NCBI GenBank assembly: GCA_023953835.1 | Contig: JAMLJB010000001.1 | Coordinates: forward strand, 434,001-498,000 | Direction of reading: 5' to 3' | Origin: Rhizobiaceae bacterium | Lineage (GTDB): Bacteria > Pseudomonadota > Alphaproteobacteria > Rhizobiales > Rhizobiaceae | Length of the DNA: 64,000 nucleotides | Shown here: piece by piece, positions 51,158 through 60,145 of the stretch | Layout of the letters: each line of letters opens with the position of its first letter | How positions within the stretch are numbered: the stretch's first letter is position 1 | Made by a program: the position numbers and the translations under genes | The notes under the pieces: model-generated | The model's input: the letters and a program-made list of their open reading frames with translations, nothing else | Told to the model about the DNA's origin: nothing | Database searches by the model: none

Positions 51158-51688
51158 ATGAAATTCAGGCTTCCCAAACTCCTGACGCAGGCCGCCATGA
51201 CGTTCGCCCTGCTGCTGCCGGCGCTCGCTTTCACGGATGCGCAGGCGCAGCAGTCGCCCAAGGGCACGGTGAAGTCCACGCATGGCTCGTGGTCGATTGT
51301 CTGCGACACTCCTGCGGGCGCGACGGCGGAACAATGCGCGATGATGCAGAATGTGGTCGCGGAGGACCGGCCTGAGGTCGGTCTTTCGGTCGTGGTGCTG
51401 CGCACCGCCGACAACAAGGCGGAAATCCTGCGCGTGCTTGCCCCGCTCGGCGTGCTGCTGCCGAACGGGCTTGGCCTGAACGTGGACGGCAAGGACATCG
51501 GCAGGGCCTATTTCGTCCGCTGCTTCCAGGACGGCTGCTATGCGGAGGTGATCCTTGAGAAGCCCCTGCTCGACACGCTGAGGAACGGCAAGTCGGCGAC
51601 CTTCATCGTCTTTCAGACACCGGAGGAAGGCATCGGCATCCCGGTCGACCTGAAAGGATTCGGCGAAGGGTTCGCCCAGCTTCCCTGA
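51158..51688 (+). CDS. Invasion-associated locus B (IalB) family protein
   Basis: This 176-residue exported protein has a signal peptide (MKFRLPKLLTQ ... AFTDAQAQ, cleavage near residue 31). The family blocks are STHGSWSIVCDTPAGATAEQCAMMQ, the paired cysteines CFQDGCYAEVILE and the final PVDLKGFGEGFAQL. The family is named for a Bartonella protein linked to erythrocyte invasion, but it is widespread in harmless Rhizobiales, so no virulence role should be assumed. ATG 51158 has GGAGCTGTC upstream. It is divergent from ctaC. Confidence 0.9.
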   Translation: MKFRLPKLLTQAAMTFALLLPALAFTDAQAQQSPKGTVKSTHGSWSIVCDTPAGATAEQCAMMQNVVAEDRPEVGLSVVVLRTADNKAEILRVLAPLGVLLPNGLGLNVDGKDIGRAYFVRCFQDGCYAEVILEKPLLDTLRNGKSATFIVFQTPEEGIGIPVDLKGFGEGFAQLP

Positions 51689-51811
51689 TAACTGCGCCTT
51701 GACGCCCACCCCTTGGTTTATTGCGCGCTCGCCCATCGGCGCATTGCGCACTGGATTGTCGAGCCCCGCCAGCATAAATGAGGCGGTGAGTTTGTTTCCG
51801 CGAGGCGCGTC

Positions 51812-53227
51812 ATGTCCGAATCCCTCCTGCAAAAATTCGATGTATCCGAAAGCCGGCTCAAGCAGGTCGTGGCCGATACGCTCCAGGGTGCGGACGACGG
51901 GGAGCTGTTTCTCGAACAGTCGCAGGGGGAGGCGCTGGTCTTTGACAATGGCCGCTTGAAAACCGCGAATTTCAGCACGGCGGAGGGCTTCGGGCTGCGC
52001 GCGATCGCGGGAGAAGCGAGCGGCTATGCGCATTCCGGCGAACTGTCCGAGGCAGCGCTTTTGCGCGCCGCTGATGCGGTTTCCGCCGTCAAGGCTGGCT
52101 ATGCCGGAACGCTTGCTGACGCGCCGCAGCGCACCAATACCCATCTTTACGGTGAGGAAAACCCGATTGCCGAACCCGGTTTCGGGGATAAGGCGAAGCT
52201 TCTTCACGAGATCGACGCCTATGTGCGTGGTCGCGATCCGCGTGTCAGGCAGGTCACGGCATCGCTTGCCGCCTCATGGCAGCATGTCGAAATCCTGCGC
52301 GGGGACGGCCAGCTCGTGCGCGACATCCGCCCCCTCGTGCGGGTGAATGTCGGCGTCGTCGTGGGCGACGGCGACCGGCAGGAAACCGGCTCGCACGGCA
52401 TGGGTGGACGCAAGGCGTTCGGCGAGTTCCTTGCCGAGCAGAGCTGGAAGTCGGCTGCAGACGAAGCCCTGCGGCAGGCACTGGTCAATCTCGACGCCGT
52501 ACCTGCCCCGGCGGGAACGTTCGACATCGTGCTTTCGAGCGGCTGGCCGGGCATCATGCTGCATGAGGCGGTCGGCCACGGACTCGAAGGCGACTTCAAC
52601 CGCAAGAAAACATCCGCCTTCGCGGGGCTGCTCGGCCAGCAGGTCGCGGCGAAGGGTGTGACGGTCGTCGACGACGGTACGATTGCCGAACGCCGGGGCT
52701 CGCTCACCATCGACGACGAGGGCACGCCCTCCGCTTACAATGTACTGATCGATGACGGCAGGCTGGTCGGCTATATGCAGGATCGCCAGAACGCCCGGCT
52801 GATGGGCATGAGGCCGACCGGCAACGGAAGGCGCGAATCCTATGCACACCAGCCAATGCCGCGCATGACCAACACCTATATGACTGCCGGCAGCCACACA
52901 CCCGAAGAGATCATCTCCTCGGTAAAACACGGCATCTATGCCGTCTCCTTCGGCGGCGGACAGGTGGACATCACCAGCGGCAAGTTCGTGTTCGGCTGCA
53001 CCGAGGCCTACATGATCGAGGACGGCAAGGTCACGCAGCCGATCAAGGGCGCCATGCTGATCGGCAACGGTCCCGACGCGATGCACCGCGTCAGCATGGT
53101 CGGCAACGATCTCAAGCTCGACACCGGCATCGGAACATGCGGCAAGGCCGGACAGGGCGTGCCGGTGGGCGTCGGCCAGCCGCACCTGCGCATGAACCAG
53201 GTCACGGTCGGCGGCACCCGCACCTGA
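51812..53227 (+). CDS. tldD: Metallopeptidase TldD
   Basis: This 471-residue TldD-type peptidase works with TldE/PmbA on small peptides and modified-peptide precursors. The zinc motif is HEAVGHGLEGDFNRKKTSAF (HExxxH), and GDGDRQETGSHGMGGRKAF and SFGGGQVDITSGKFVFGCTEAYMIEDGK are conserved. It starts at ATG 51812, with CGAGG upstream. The tldE partner is not in this window. Its stop overlaps the ATG of the sirtuin by one base. Confidence 0.95.
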   Translation: MSESLLQKFDVSESRLKQVVADTLQGADDGELFLEQSQGEALVFDNGRLKTANFSTAEGFGLRAIAGEASGYAHSGELSEAALLRAADAVSAVKAGYAGTLADAPQRTNTHLYGEENPIAEPGFGDKAKLLHEIDAYVRGRDPRVRQVTASLAASWQHVEILRGDGQLVRDIRPLVRVNVGVVVGDGDRQETGSHGMGGRKAFGEFLAEQSWKSAADEALRQALVNLDAVPAPAGTFDIVLSSGWPGIMLHEAVGHGLEGDFNRKKTSAFAGLLGQQVAAKGVTVVDDGTIAERRGSLTIDDEGTPSAYNVLIDDGRLVGYMQDRQNARLMGMRPTGNGRRESYAHQPMPRMTNTYMTAGSHTPEEIISSVKHGIYAVSFGGGQVDITSGKFVFGCTEAYMIEDGKVTQPIKGAMLIGNGPDAMHRVSMVGNDLKLDTGIGTCGKAGQGVPVGVGQPHLRMNQVTVGGTRT

Positions 53228-53934
53228 TGGCCCGCGTGCGGTCCATCGTGATCCTGACCGGCGCGGGCATTTCCGCCGAATCGGGCGTGGACACGTTTCG
53301 CGCGAAGGACGGCATCTGGTCGAAATATGATTATCGGGACGTCGCGACCCCCGAGGGCTTCGTGCGCAACCCGAAGCTGGTGTTCGATTTCTACAATATG
53401 CGGCGGCGCGGGTTGGCGAAGGTCAAGCCGAATGCGGCCCATGAAGCGTTGGCGCGGCTCGAAGAAGCGTTTCCCGGCGACGTTCTGGTCGTCACGCAGA
53501 ACATCGATGATTTGCACGAACGGGCGGGCACGAAGAACCTGATCCACATGCATGGCGAACTGGAGCGCGCGCTTTGCACCGTGTGCGAAAGCCGCAGCTA
53601 CTGGCCAGACGATATGAAGCAGGATTCCGCTTGCCCTGCCTGCGGGACCGTGGGCTATCTGAGGCCAGATGTCGTGTGGTTCGGGGAAATGCCCTACCAC
53701 ATGGACCACGTCCATCAGGCGTTGGCAAAATGCGATCTTTTCCTGTCCATCGGCACCAGCGGCAATGTCTATCCGGCGGCTGGATTCGTGGACCTCGCAC
53801 GCGCGCATGGCGCGCATACGGTCGAACTGAACCTTGAGCCGTCCGAAGGCCACAGCGCCTTTCACGACGCCATCCAGGGCAAGGCAACGAAGATCGTCCC
53901 GGACTATGTGGACCGCATCCTTATGGGTGACTAG
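53227..53934 (+). CDS. cobB: NAD-dependent protein deacylase, CobB-type sirtuin
   Basis: This 235-residue sirtuin shows the NAD-binding GAGISAESGVDTFR, TQNIDDLHERAG, catalytic HMHGELERALC, a four-cysteine zinc site (CTVC ... CPAC) and the class III pair of Tyr and Arg in FYNMRRRGL, which in E. coli CobB confers desuccinylase activity. It is coupled to tldD (stop and start share a base) and convergent with an RNA methyltransferase gene (4-base overlap). Lysine deacylation with NAD is the family reaction; substrates here are unknown. Confidence 0.93.
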   Translation: MARVRSIVILTGAGISAESGVDTFRAKDGIWSKYDYRDVATPEGFVRNPKLVFDFYNMRRRGLAKVKPNAAHEALARLEEAFPGDVLVVTQNIDDLHERAGTKNLIHMHGELERALCTVCESRSYWPDDMKQDSACPACGTVGYLRPDVVWFGEMPYHMDHVHQALAKCDLFLSIGTSGNVYPAAGFVDLARAHGAHTVELNLEPSEGHSAFHDAIQGKATKIVPDYVDRILMGD

Positions 53935-55172
53935 CGTCTTCGTCTCGGCTTTTCGAGCAGCGCCACAGCCTCAACATGCGGCGACCAGAGAAACTGGTCG
54001 ATGGGCGTGACCGAGACGAGCCTGTAGCCGCCATCGAGCAGAATACGGAGGTCGCGCGCCAAACTGAGCGGATTGCACGACACCGCCGCCACGAACGGCA
54101 CATCGCTGCGGGCAATCTGCTTCGACTGGTCCTCCGCGCCCGCGCGCGGCGGGTCGAACACCAAGCCGTCGAAACTGGTGAGTTCCTTGAATGTCAGCGG
54201 GCGGCGGAAGAGGTCGCGCCGCTCGACAGTCACGCGCTTCAACCCCGCCGTGTGGCGAAAGCCTCTGTCGAGCGCGGCAAGGGCCGCGGCATCGCTTTCC
54301 ACCGCATGCACCTCCGACCCTTCAGCCAGCCGAAGCGAAAAGGCCCCTGCCCCGGCAAAGAGATCGGCCACCTTTTTCGCGCGCCTCATGTGCGGCACGA
54401 CGAGCGCGGCCATCGCCATCTCGGCTTCGGCAACCGCCTGCAGGAACCCGCCGGGCGGCGGCGTCACGCTTGCCGCGCCGAAATGGATCACCGGCTTGCT
54501 CGGCTCGACGATGATCTCGTCATCGACGGAAAGGCGGGCGAGCCTCTGCCTGAGCGCAAAACCGCTGAGCGCCTGCCTCCGCTTGTCGCTCAACTTGCCG
54601 ACGCCGGAGGCCGCGACATCCAGTCCGCTGGCGGTGGCCGTAACGGTGAGGTGGAACGCGTCGACTGCCTCCGCGAACTCCGCGCCAAGATCGCGCAGCA
54701 CGGGCAGCGCCGCCTCGATCTCCGGCAACACGACCGGGCACTCCTCAATGTCGATGATGTGGTGCGATTGCGCGCGGTTGTAGCCGAGCACAGCCCCGTT
54801 GATGGTGCGGCGCGCCGAAAAGACCGCCCTGCGGCGCGAGCGGGGCGGGCATGGCGCGAGATCGGCGACCGGTGTGGCGATGCCCTTCGCGCGCAACGCA
54901 TCGACGACTTTCAGCCGCTTCCATTCGAGATAGGCGGCGGGTTCGAGATGTTGCAGGGCGCAGCCGCCGCATTCTCCAAAATGCCTGCATGCCGGATCGA
55001 CCCGCAGGGGCGAGGCATCGAGCACGGCCATCAGAGTCGCGCGGTCCTTCTCGCGCGCTGCCGTGACGGTCTCGCCGGGCAGCGAAAACGGGATGAACAC
55101 CGGGCCGGTCTCCGTCTGTGCGACACCGTCGCCCTGAGCGCCGAGCCGCTCGATTGAGAAGCGCGCGCTCAT
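53931..55172 (-). CDS. RlmD/TrmA-type RNA (uracil-C5) methyltransferase
   Basis: This 413-residue SAM-dependent RNA methyltransferase has a TRAM domain at the N-terminus (RLGAQGDGVAQTETGPVF), a 4Fe-4S-type cysteine cluster (CRHFGECGGCALQH), the SAM motif VADLFAGAGAFSLRLAEG, FDPPRAGAEDQ and the catalytic Cys in VSCNPLSLARD. The cluster places it nearer RlmD/RumA-type 23S rRNA m5U enzymes than TrmA. Its start overlaps the tlyA stop by four bases, and it converges on the sirtuin gene. Whether the target is rRNA or tRNA is open. Confidence 0.9.
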   Translation of the reverse strand: MSARFSIERLGAQGDGVAQTETGPVFIPFSLPGETVTAAREKDRATLMAVLDASPLRVDPACRHFGECGGCALQHLEPAAYLEWKRLKVVDALRAKGIATPVADLAPCPPRSRRRAVFSARRTINGAVLGYNRAQSHHIIDIEECPVVLPEIEAALPVLRDLGAEFAEAVDAFHLTVTATASGLDVAASGVGKLSDKRRQALSGFALRQRLARLSVDDEIIVEPSKPVIHFGAASVTPPPGGFLQAVAEAEMAMAALVVPHMRRAKKVADLFAGAGAFSLRLAEGSEVHAVESDAAALAALDRGFRHTAGLKRVTVERRDLFRRPLTFKELTSFDGLVFDPPRAGAEDQSKQIARSDVPFVAAVSCNPLSLARDLRILLDGGYRLVSVTPIDQFLWSPHVEAVALLEKPRRRR

Positions 55173-55933
55173 CTGTCCTTCACACCGCCCAGCAGAAATT
55201 CGCGATTGCCGTCACCGCCCTCGATGGGCGACGCCACCAGCCCGACCGCGCGCCAGCCGGGCGCGGCGTCCAGCCACTGGCGCAGCGCTTCGGCGACACG
55301 CGGACCATCAGCCTCGTCCTTCAGCAGCCCGCCTTTGCCGATGGCTTCGCGTCCTGCCTCGAATTGCGGCTTGACCAGAAAAACACCTCGCGCGCCCGGA
55401 ACCGCCAGTTCCAGCGCGGGCGGCAAGGCAAGCTTCAGCGAGATGAAACTGACATCGCTGACGAGAAAATCAGGCCGAATACCGTCGAGGTCGCCCAATG
55501 TGAGGTCGCGCGCGTTCAGCCCTTCCCGGACGGTCACGCGCGCATCGTTACGGATGCTGTCGGCCAGTTGGCCATGTCCGACATCGAGCGCGAACACGCG
55601 GCGCGCGTCGCGCTGAAGCAGAACCTGCGTAAAGCCGCCGGTCGATGCGCCGATATCGAGGGCCGTCGTGCCGGACGGATCGAAGCCGAATGCGTCGAGG
55701 CCCGCGACCAGCTTGAGCGCGGCGCGCGACACATAGGCCAGCGCCGGATCGGCGATGTCGATCTGCGCATCGGGCAGAACGACCTGCCCGGCCTTGCGCG
55801 CTGCGCCGCCCTCGACGCTCACCGCGCCACGCCTTATCGCATCCGCCGCACGCGAACGGCTGCCGAACAGGCCGCGCCGAACCAGAAGTTCGTCGAGGCG
55901 CAAGCGATTTCCCGATTGTTCAGCCACTGACAC
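55169..55933 (-). CDS. tlyA: TlyA-family rRNA 2'-O-methyltransferase
   Basis: This 254-residue methyltransferase has an N-terminal S4 RNA-binding domain (RLDELLVRRGLFGSRSRAADAIRRG) and a Rossmann domain with the SAM motif ALDIGASTGGFTQVLLQRDA and FLVSDVSFISLKLALP. Homologs 2'-O-methylate cytidines in 16S and 23S rRNA. It starts at GTG 55933; GTG 55927 is an alternative. It follows dxs at 44 bases and is coupled to the methyltransferase gene downstream, so dxs-tlyA-RNA methyltransferase is probably one unit. Confidence 0.92.
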   Translation of the reverse strand: MSVAEQSGNRLRLDELLVRRGLFGSRSRAADAIRRGAVSVEGGAARKAGQVVLPDAQIDIADPALAYVSRAALKLVAGLDAFGFDPSGTTALDIGASTGGFTQVLLQRDARRVFALDVGHGQLADSIRNDARVTVREGLNARDLTLGDLDGIRPDFLVSDVSFISLKLALPPALELAVPGARGVFLVKPQFEAGREAIGKGGLLKDEADGPRVAEALRQWLDAAPGWRAVGLVASPIEGGDGNREFLLGGVKDR

Positions 55934-55977
55934 GCCTTGCAGAACAGAGAGTTACGGTCTGTGCCTGACATCCTGAT

Positions 55978-57891
55978 TCAGGCGCGGGCGGCCTGGTCCA
56001 ACTGGCCAAGAGCGCCAAAGACCGCACGCACGATTCCCGCCGAATCCAGCCCCGCATTGGCGTACATCTTCTCGGGCTTGGCCTGGTCGGTAAATTCGTC
56101 GGGCAGGATCAGTGGGCGCACCTTGAGGCCGTTTTCGAGCATGCCGTTGGTCGCAAGGAAATGCAGCACATGGCTCGCGAAACCGCCGATGGAGCCTTCC
56201 TCCACGGTAATCAGCACCTCGTGCTCGCGTGCCAGACGGCGGACCAGATCCACGTCGAGCGGCTTGGCGAAGCGGGCATCGGCGACGGTCGTGGAAAGCC
56301 CCGCCGCGTCCAGTTCTTCGGCGGCGGCGAGGCAATCGGCAAGCCGCGTTCCGAGGCTCAGAAGTGCCACCTTGCTGCCTTCCTTGACGATCCGGCCTTT
56401 ACCGATTTCGAGGAAGGAGCCGCGCTCCGGCATTTCGACCCCGACGCCGTTGCCGCGCGGATAGCGGAAGGAGATCGGGCCTTCGTCATAGTCGGCGGCG
56501 GTGCGCACCATATGCCGCAGTTCCGCCTCGTCGGCAGCAGCCATCACGACGAAGCCCGGCAGCGAGGCGAGGTAGGTCGTATCGAAGGCGCCGCAATGAG
56601 TTGGGCCGTCCGCGCCGACAAACCCCGCGCGGTCTATCGGGAAGCGGACCGGCAGTTTCTGGATTGCCACATCATGCACCACCTGATCGTAGGCGCGCTG
56701 GAGGAATGTTGAATAGATCGCTGCGAAGGGTTTGTAGCCTTCCGTTGCAAGCCCCGCCGCGAAGGTGATCGCGTGCTGCTCGGCAATGCCGACATCGAAT
56801 GTGCGCTGTGGGAAAACCTCGCCGAACAAGTCGAGCCCTGTGCCGGACGGCATGGCGGCGGTGATGGCGACGATCCTGTCGTCGTGGCGCGCTTCCTCGA
56901 TCAGGCTTTCGGCGAACACCTTGGTATAGGCGGGCGCGTTCGCGGGCGCCTTCGCCTGCGTGCCAGTCACCACGTCGAACTTGTTGACGCCGTGATATTT
57001 GTCGGCGGACGCCTCGGCGGGACCGTAGCCCTTGCCCTTCTGCGTCACGACATGGACCAGCACCGGGCCATCATGATTGTCGCGGACATTCTTCAACACC
57101 GGAATGAGGTGTTCCAGATTGTGCCCGTCGATGGGACCGACATGGTAGAAGCCAAGCTCCTCGAACATCGTGCCGCCAGTCACGTAGCCGCGCGCATGCT
57201 CGACAGCGCGGGTGATGGCTCGGTCCACGCGGCGACCGAGATAGGCGGTCAGCTTCTTGCCGAAATCGCGGATGCTCAGATAGGTCTTGCCGACCGCCAG
57301 CCGCGCGAGATAGCCGCTCAGGGCCCCGGTCGGGGGTGCGATCGACATGTCGTTGTCGTTGAGAATGACGATCAGGCGCGAACCGAGCGCACCCGCGTTG
57401 TTAAGCGCCTCGAAGGCCATGCCCGCCGACATCGCTCCGTCGCCGATGACGGCGATGACATTGTTCTTGCCGTCATGCAGGTCGCGGGCCACGGCCATGC
57501 CCAACCCTGCGGAAATCGAGGTCGAGGAATGTGCCGCGCCGAACGGATCGTATTCGCTTTCGGCGCGCTTGGTGAACCCGGATAGGCCGTCCTCCTGCCG
57601 CAAGGTGCGCATCCGGTCGCGCCGCCCGGTGAGGATCTTGTGCGGATAGGCCTGATGGCCGACATCCCAGATCAGCCGGTCCTGCGGCGTGTTGAAGACG
57701 TGGTGGATCGCCACCGTGAGTTCGACGACGCCAAGGCCCGCGCCAAGATGGCCGCCCGTGTGCGAAACGACGTCCACCAGCTCGGCGCGCAACTCCTCGG
57801 CGAGTTGCGGCAGCTCGCTTTCGTTCAGCTTGCGAAGGTCAGCCGGTGTCCGGACTTTGTCCAGCAGCGGCGTGTGGGGCGGTGATTTCAC
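55978..57891 (-). CDS. dxs: 1-deoxy-D-xylulose-5-phosphate synthase
   Basis: This 637-residue thiamine-diphosphate enzyme opens the MEP isoprenoid pathway, joining pyruvate and glyceraldehyde 3-phosphate. The ThDP-binding motif is in [16 protein letters not shown], the [21 protein letters not shown] start is conserved, and the transketolase-type pyrimidine domain holds [15 protein letters not shown] and [17 protein letters not shown]. It starts at GTG 57891 ([10 protein letters not shown]) with no strong ribosome site, so the start is the least certain point. Its partner ispH is in the window at 43-44 kb. Confidence 0.96.
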   Translation of the reverse strand: MKSPPHTPLLDKVRTPADLRKLNESELPQLAEELRAELVDVVSHTGGHLGAGLGVVELTVAIHHVFNTPQDRLIWDVGHQAYPHKILTGRRDRMRTLRQEDGLSGFTKRAESEYDPFGAAHSSTSISAGLGMAVARDLHDGKNNVIAVIGDGAMSAGMAFEALNNAGALGSRLIVILNDNDMSIAPPTGALSGYLARLAVGKTYLSIRDFGKKLTAYLGRRVDRAITRAVEHARGYVTGGTMFEELGFYHVGPIDGHNLEHLIPVLKNVRDNHDGPVLVHVVTQKGKGYGPAEASADKYHGVNKFDVVTGTQAKAPANAPAYTKVFAESLIEEARHDDRIVAITAAMPSGTGLDLFGEVFPQRTFDVGIAEQHAITFAAGLATEGYKPFAAIYSTFLQRAYDQVVHDVAIQKLPVRFPIDRAGFVGADGPTHCGAFDTTYLASLPGFVVMAAADEAELRHMVRTAADYDEGPISFRYPRGNGVGVEMPERGSFLEIGKGRIVKEGSKVALLSLGTRLADCLAAAEELDAAGLSTTVADARFAKPLDVDLVRRLAREHEVLITVEEGSIGGFASHVLHFLATNGMLENGLKVRPLILPDEFTDQAKPEKMYANAGLDSAGIVRAVFGALGQLDQAARA

Positions 57892-57970
57892 GTAAATGGT
57901 GTCTTTTCAGTGCAAAACGCTATGGAAATAGTCGCGGTTTCGACCAAAGTAAATGCGCCGCATTGCCATA

Positions 57971-58891
57971 TCAGCCGTCCGGCAGCGGTATGAATTCTTC
58001 CTCATCGCCCGGAACGATATCGAAACGGCCCGTTTTCCACTCGTTCTTCGCCTGCTCGATCCGCTCCTTCGAGGAGGAAACGAAGTTCCACCAGATATAG
58101 CGCGGCGAGCCCATCTTGGCACCGCCGAAGAGCATGAAATGCGCGCCCTGCCCCGATGACACGACGATTTCGTCGCCCGGCCTGAACACGAGCAGGCGGT
58201 CTGCGGGAAAGACATCGCCGGCAATCGAGACTTCGCCGTCGAGTGTGTAGATGGCGCGCTCCTCCGCGATGGCCGGGATGCGGAATGACCCGCCCGCATC
58301 CAGCCTCACATCCGCATAGAGCGTGTCATGGTAGGTGGAGACGGGCGCGCTCAGCCCTTCGAGTTCACCGATTACGAGGCGGCCATGGGCGCCGTCCGTG
58401 CTGAACACCGGCAATCGGTCCTGCGTCGTGTGCTCGAACAGGGGGGCGATTTCTTCCTTCGCGTCGGGCAGCGCCAGCCATGTCTGGAGGCCGGAAATCG
58501 CCATCGGATTGCCGCGCAGCTCTTCAGGCGAGCGTTCCGAATGTACGATCCCGCGCCCGGCGGTCATCAGGTTCACGTCGCCCGGCTCGATCACCATTTC
58601 CGTGCCGAGCGAATCGCGGTGCCGTATCTTGCCGTCAAAGAGATAGGTGACCGTCGAAAGCCCGATATGCGGATGCGGCCTGACATCCAGCGCCTGATCG
58701 CCGCGCAGGATCGCGGGACCCATGCGGTCGAAGAAGATGAACGGGCCGACCATACGGCGCTTTGCGGTCGGCAATGCGCGCCGCACCTCGAAGCCGCCGA
58801 TGTCGCGCGAGTTCGGAATGAGCATCAGCTCGATCTGGTCGCAGGCGAACGCATCGCCGGGGTCCGGGTCGCTTCCGGGAAAGAAACTCAT
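57971..58891 (-). CDS. Pirin-family bicupin protein
   Basis: This 306-residue two-cupin protein has the metal-binding HPHIGLSTVTYLFDGKIRHRD motif of pirins and the conserved GRGIVHSERSP block; a Pirin_C domain follows (ARPVSTYHDTLYADV region near residues 180-275). Some pirins are quercetinases and others act as cofactors; the biological role here is unknown. ATG 58891 is used. It sits between xseB and dxs on the same strand, 21 bases after xseB. Confidence 0.9.
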   Translation of the reverse strand: MSFFPGSDPDPGDAFACDQIELMLIPNSRDIGGFEVRRALPTAKRRMVGPFIFFDRMGPAILRGDQALDVRPHPHIGLSTVTYLFDGKIRHRDSLGTEMVIEPGDVNLMTAGRGIVHSERSPEELRGNPMAISGLQTWLALPDAKEEIAPLFEHTTQDRLPVFSTDGAHGRLVIGELEGLSAPVSTYHDTLYADVRLDAGGSFRIPAIAEERAIYTLDGEVSIAGDVFPADRLLVFRPGDEIVVSSGQGAHFMLFGGAKMGSPRYIWWNFVSSSKERIEQAKNEWKTGRFDIVPGDEEEFIPLPDG

Positions 58892-58912
58892 GCGATTTCT
58901 CCCTTGCTGCCT

Positions 58913-59164
58913 TTATTCGGCGTCGAGCGGTTCCGTGCCTGCCGGCTTGCCGTCGCGCGACAGCCTTATCTTTTCGACCTTGTCCTCGGCGGCCTTGAGA
59001 AGGCGCGCGCAGTGAGCTTTCAGCATCTCGCCGCGTTCGTAGATGCGGATCGACTGGTCGAGCGGAACCTCGCCGCGTTCGAGATCGTCCACGATCTTTT
59101 CCAGCGCATCGAGCGCCTGCTCGAAGCTCATGGCCGCGATGTCCTGATTGCTCTCTTCCGCCAT
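58913..59164 (-). CDS. xseB: Exodeoxyribonuclease VII small subunit
   Basis: This 83-residue protein has the XseB core [40 protein letters not shown] in two helices, the usual length and charge pattern. It forms the small subunit of the ssDNA-degrading exonuclease VII with XseA, which is not in the window. ATG 59164 is only three bases after the stop of the HDAC-like gene, so it belongs to the same transcript. Confidence 0.95.
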   Translation of the reverse strand: MAEESNQDIAAMSFEQALDALEKIVDDLERGEVPLDQSIRIYERGEMLKAHCARLLKAAEDKVEKIRLSRDGKPAGTEPLDAE

Positions 59165-59167
59165 TGC

Positions 59168-60097
59168 CTATCCCTTCATCAGTCGCTTCACATGAGCGCC
59201 CACGGAAAACGCCAGTCCCTGCAGGTCGTAGCCGCCCTCCAGCAGGCTCACCAGCCGGTTGTCGCAATAGCGCTCGGCCAGGTCCATCAACTGGCCCGTG
59301 GCCCAGTCGAAATCGTCCTCGGTCAGGTTGATCTGCGCAAGCGGGTCGCGATGGTGAGCATCGAAACCGGCGGAGATTATCAACAGGTCCGGGGCGAAAT
59401 TGCGGATGGCAGGCAGCACGCGCGACCGCATCGCCTCGCGAAAGAGGTCGCCGCCGCTGTCGGGCGAAAGCGGGGCGTTGACGATGTTGCCGTTGAGCCC
59501 GGTTTCGTCCTTCGCGCCAGTGCCCGGATAGAGCGGCATCTGGTGCGTGGAGACATAGAGGACCGAGGGATCGTCCCAGAAAATGTCCTGCGTGCCGTTG
59601 CCGTGGTGCACGTCCCAATCCATGATTGCCACGCGCGTCGCCCCATGCTTCTTCTGTGCATGGCGCGCGGCAATGGCCGCGTTGTTGAACATGCAGAAGC
59701 CCATGGCGGTGGTTTTTTCCGCATGGTGTCCCGGCGGGCGCGCGGCGACAAACACATTGTCCGCCTTGCCCTTGAACACATCGTCCACCGCGGCCGTCGC
59801 CGCGCCGATGGCGGTGAGCGCCGCCTCCCAGCTTTTCGGGCTGACGGATGTGTCTGATTCGATGCGCGCTATTCCTTCCTCCGGGATCTTTTTGCGCAGA
59901 TCCTCCATGTAGGATTCCGGATGCACCAGCAGGATCGACGCCTCGTCGCCTTTCGGCGCGCGCTTGCGGTCGAGATATTCGAAGCCGGATTCCTCAAGTT
60001 GCGCCTCGATCGCGCGAATCCGGTCGGGCCGCTCCGGGTGTCCGGCGGGCGTGAGGTGTTCCAGATAGATCGGATGCGTGTAAAGGCGGGTCGTCAT
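59168..60097 (-). CDS. Histone-deacetylase-family hydrolase
   Basis: This 309-residue class II HDAC-like hydrolase has a zinc-dependent arginase fold. Conserved blocks are RPPGHHAEKTTAMGFCMFNNAAIAA, MDWDVHHGNGTQDIFW with the Asp-His-Asp ligand cluster and ISAGFDAHHRDPLAQINL, ending with SLLEGGYDLQGLA. Bacterial members deacetylate acetylpolyamines or other small amides. I chose ATG 60097 (MTTRLYTHP); ATG 60133 adds 12 residues with no better support. It is upstream of xseB and probably co-transcribed with it. Confidence 0.93.
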   Translation of the reverse strand: MTTRLYTHPIYLEHLTPAGHPERPDRIRAIEAQLEESGFEYLDRKRAPKGDEASILLVHPESYMEDLRKKIPEEGIARIESDTSVSPKSWEAALTAIGAATAAVDDVFKGKADNVFVAARPPGHHAEKTTAMGFCMFNNAAIAARHAQKKHGATRVAIMDWDVHHGNGTQDIFWDDPSVLYVSTHQMPLYPGTGAKDETGLNGNIVNAPLSPDSGGDLFREAMRSRVLPAIRNFAPDLLIISAGFDAHHRDPLAQINLTEDDFDWATGQLMDLAERYCDNRLVSLLEGGYDLQGLAFSVGAHVKRLMKG

Positions 60098-60145
60098 GCC
60101 GCTAACATAGGCGGCAAACGTCGTTGTCGCCACGCAAAACGCGGC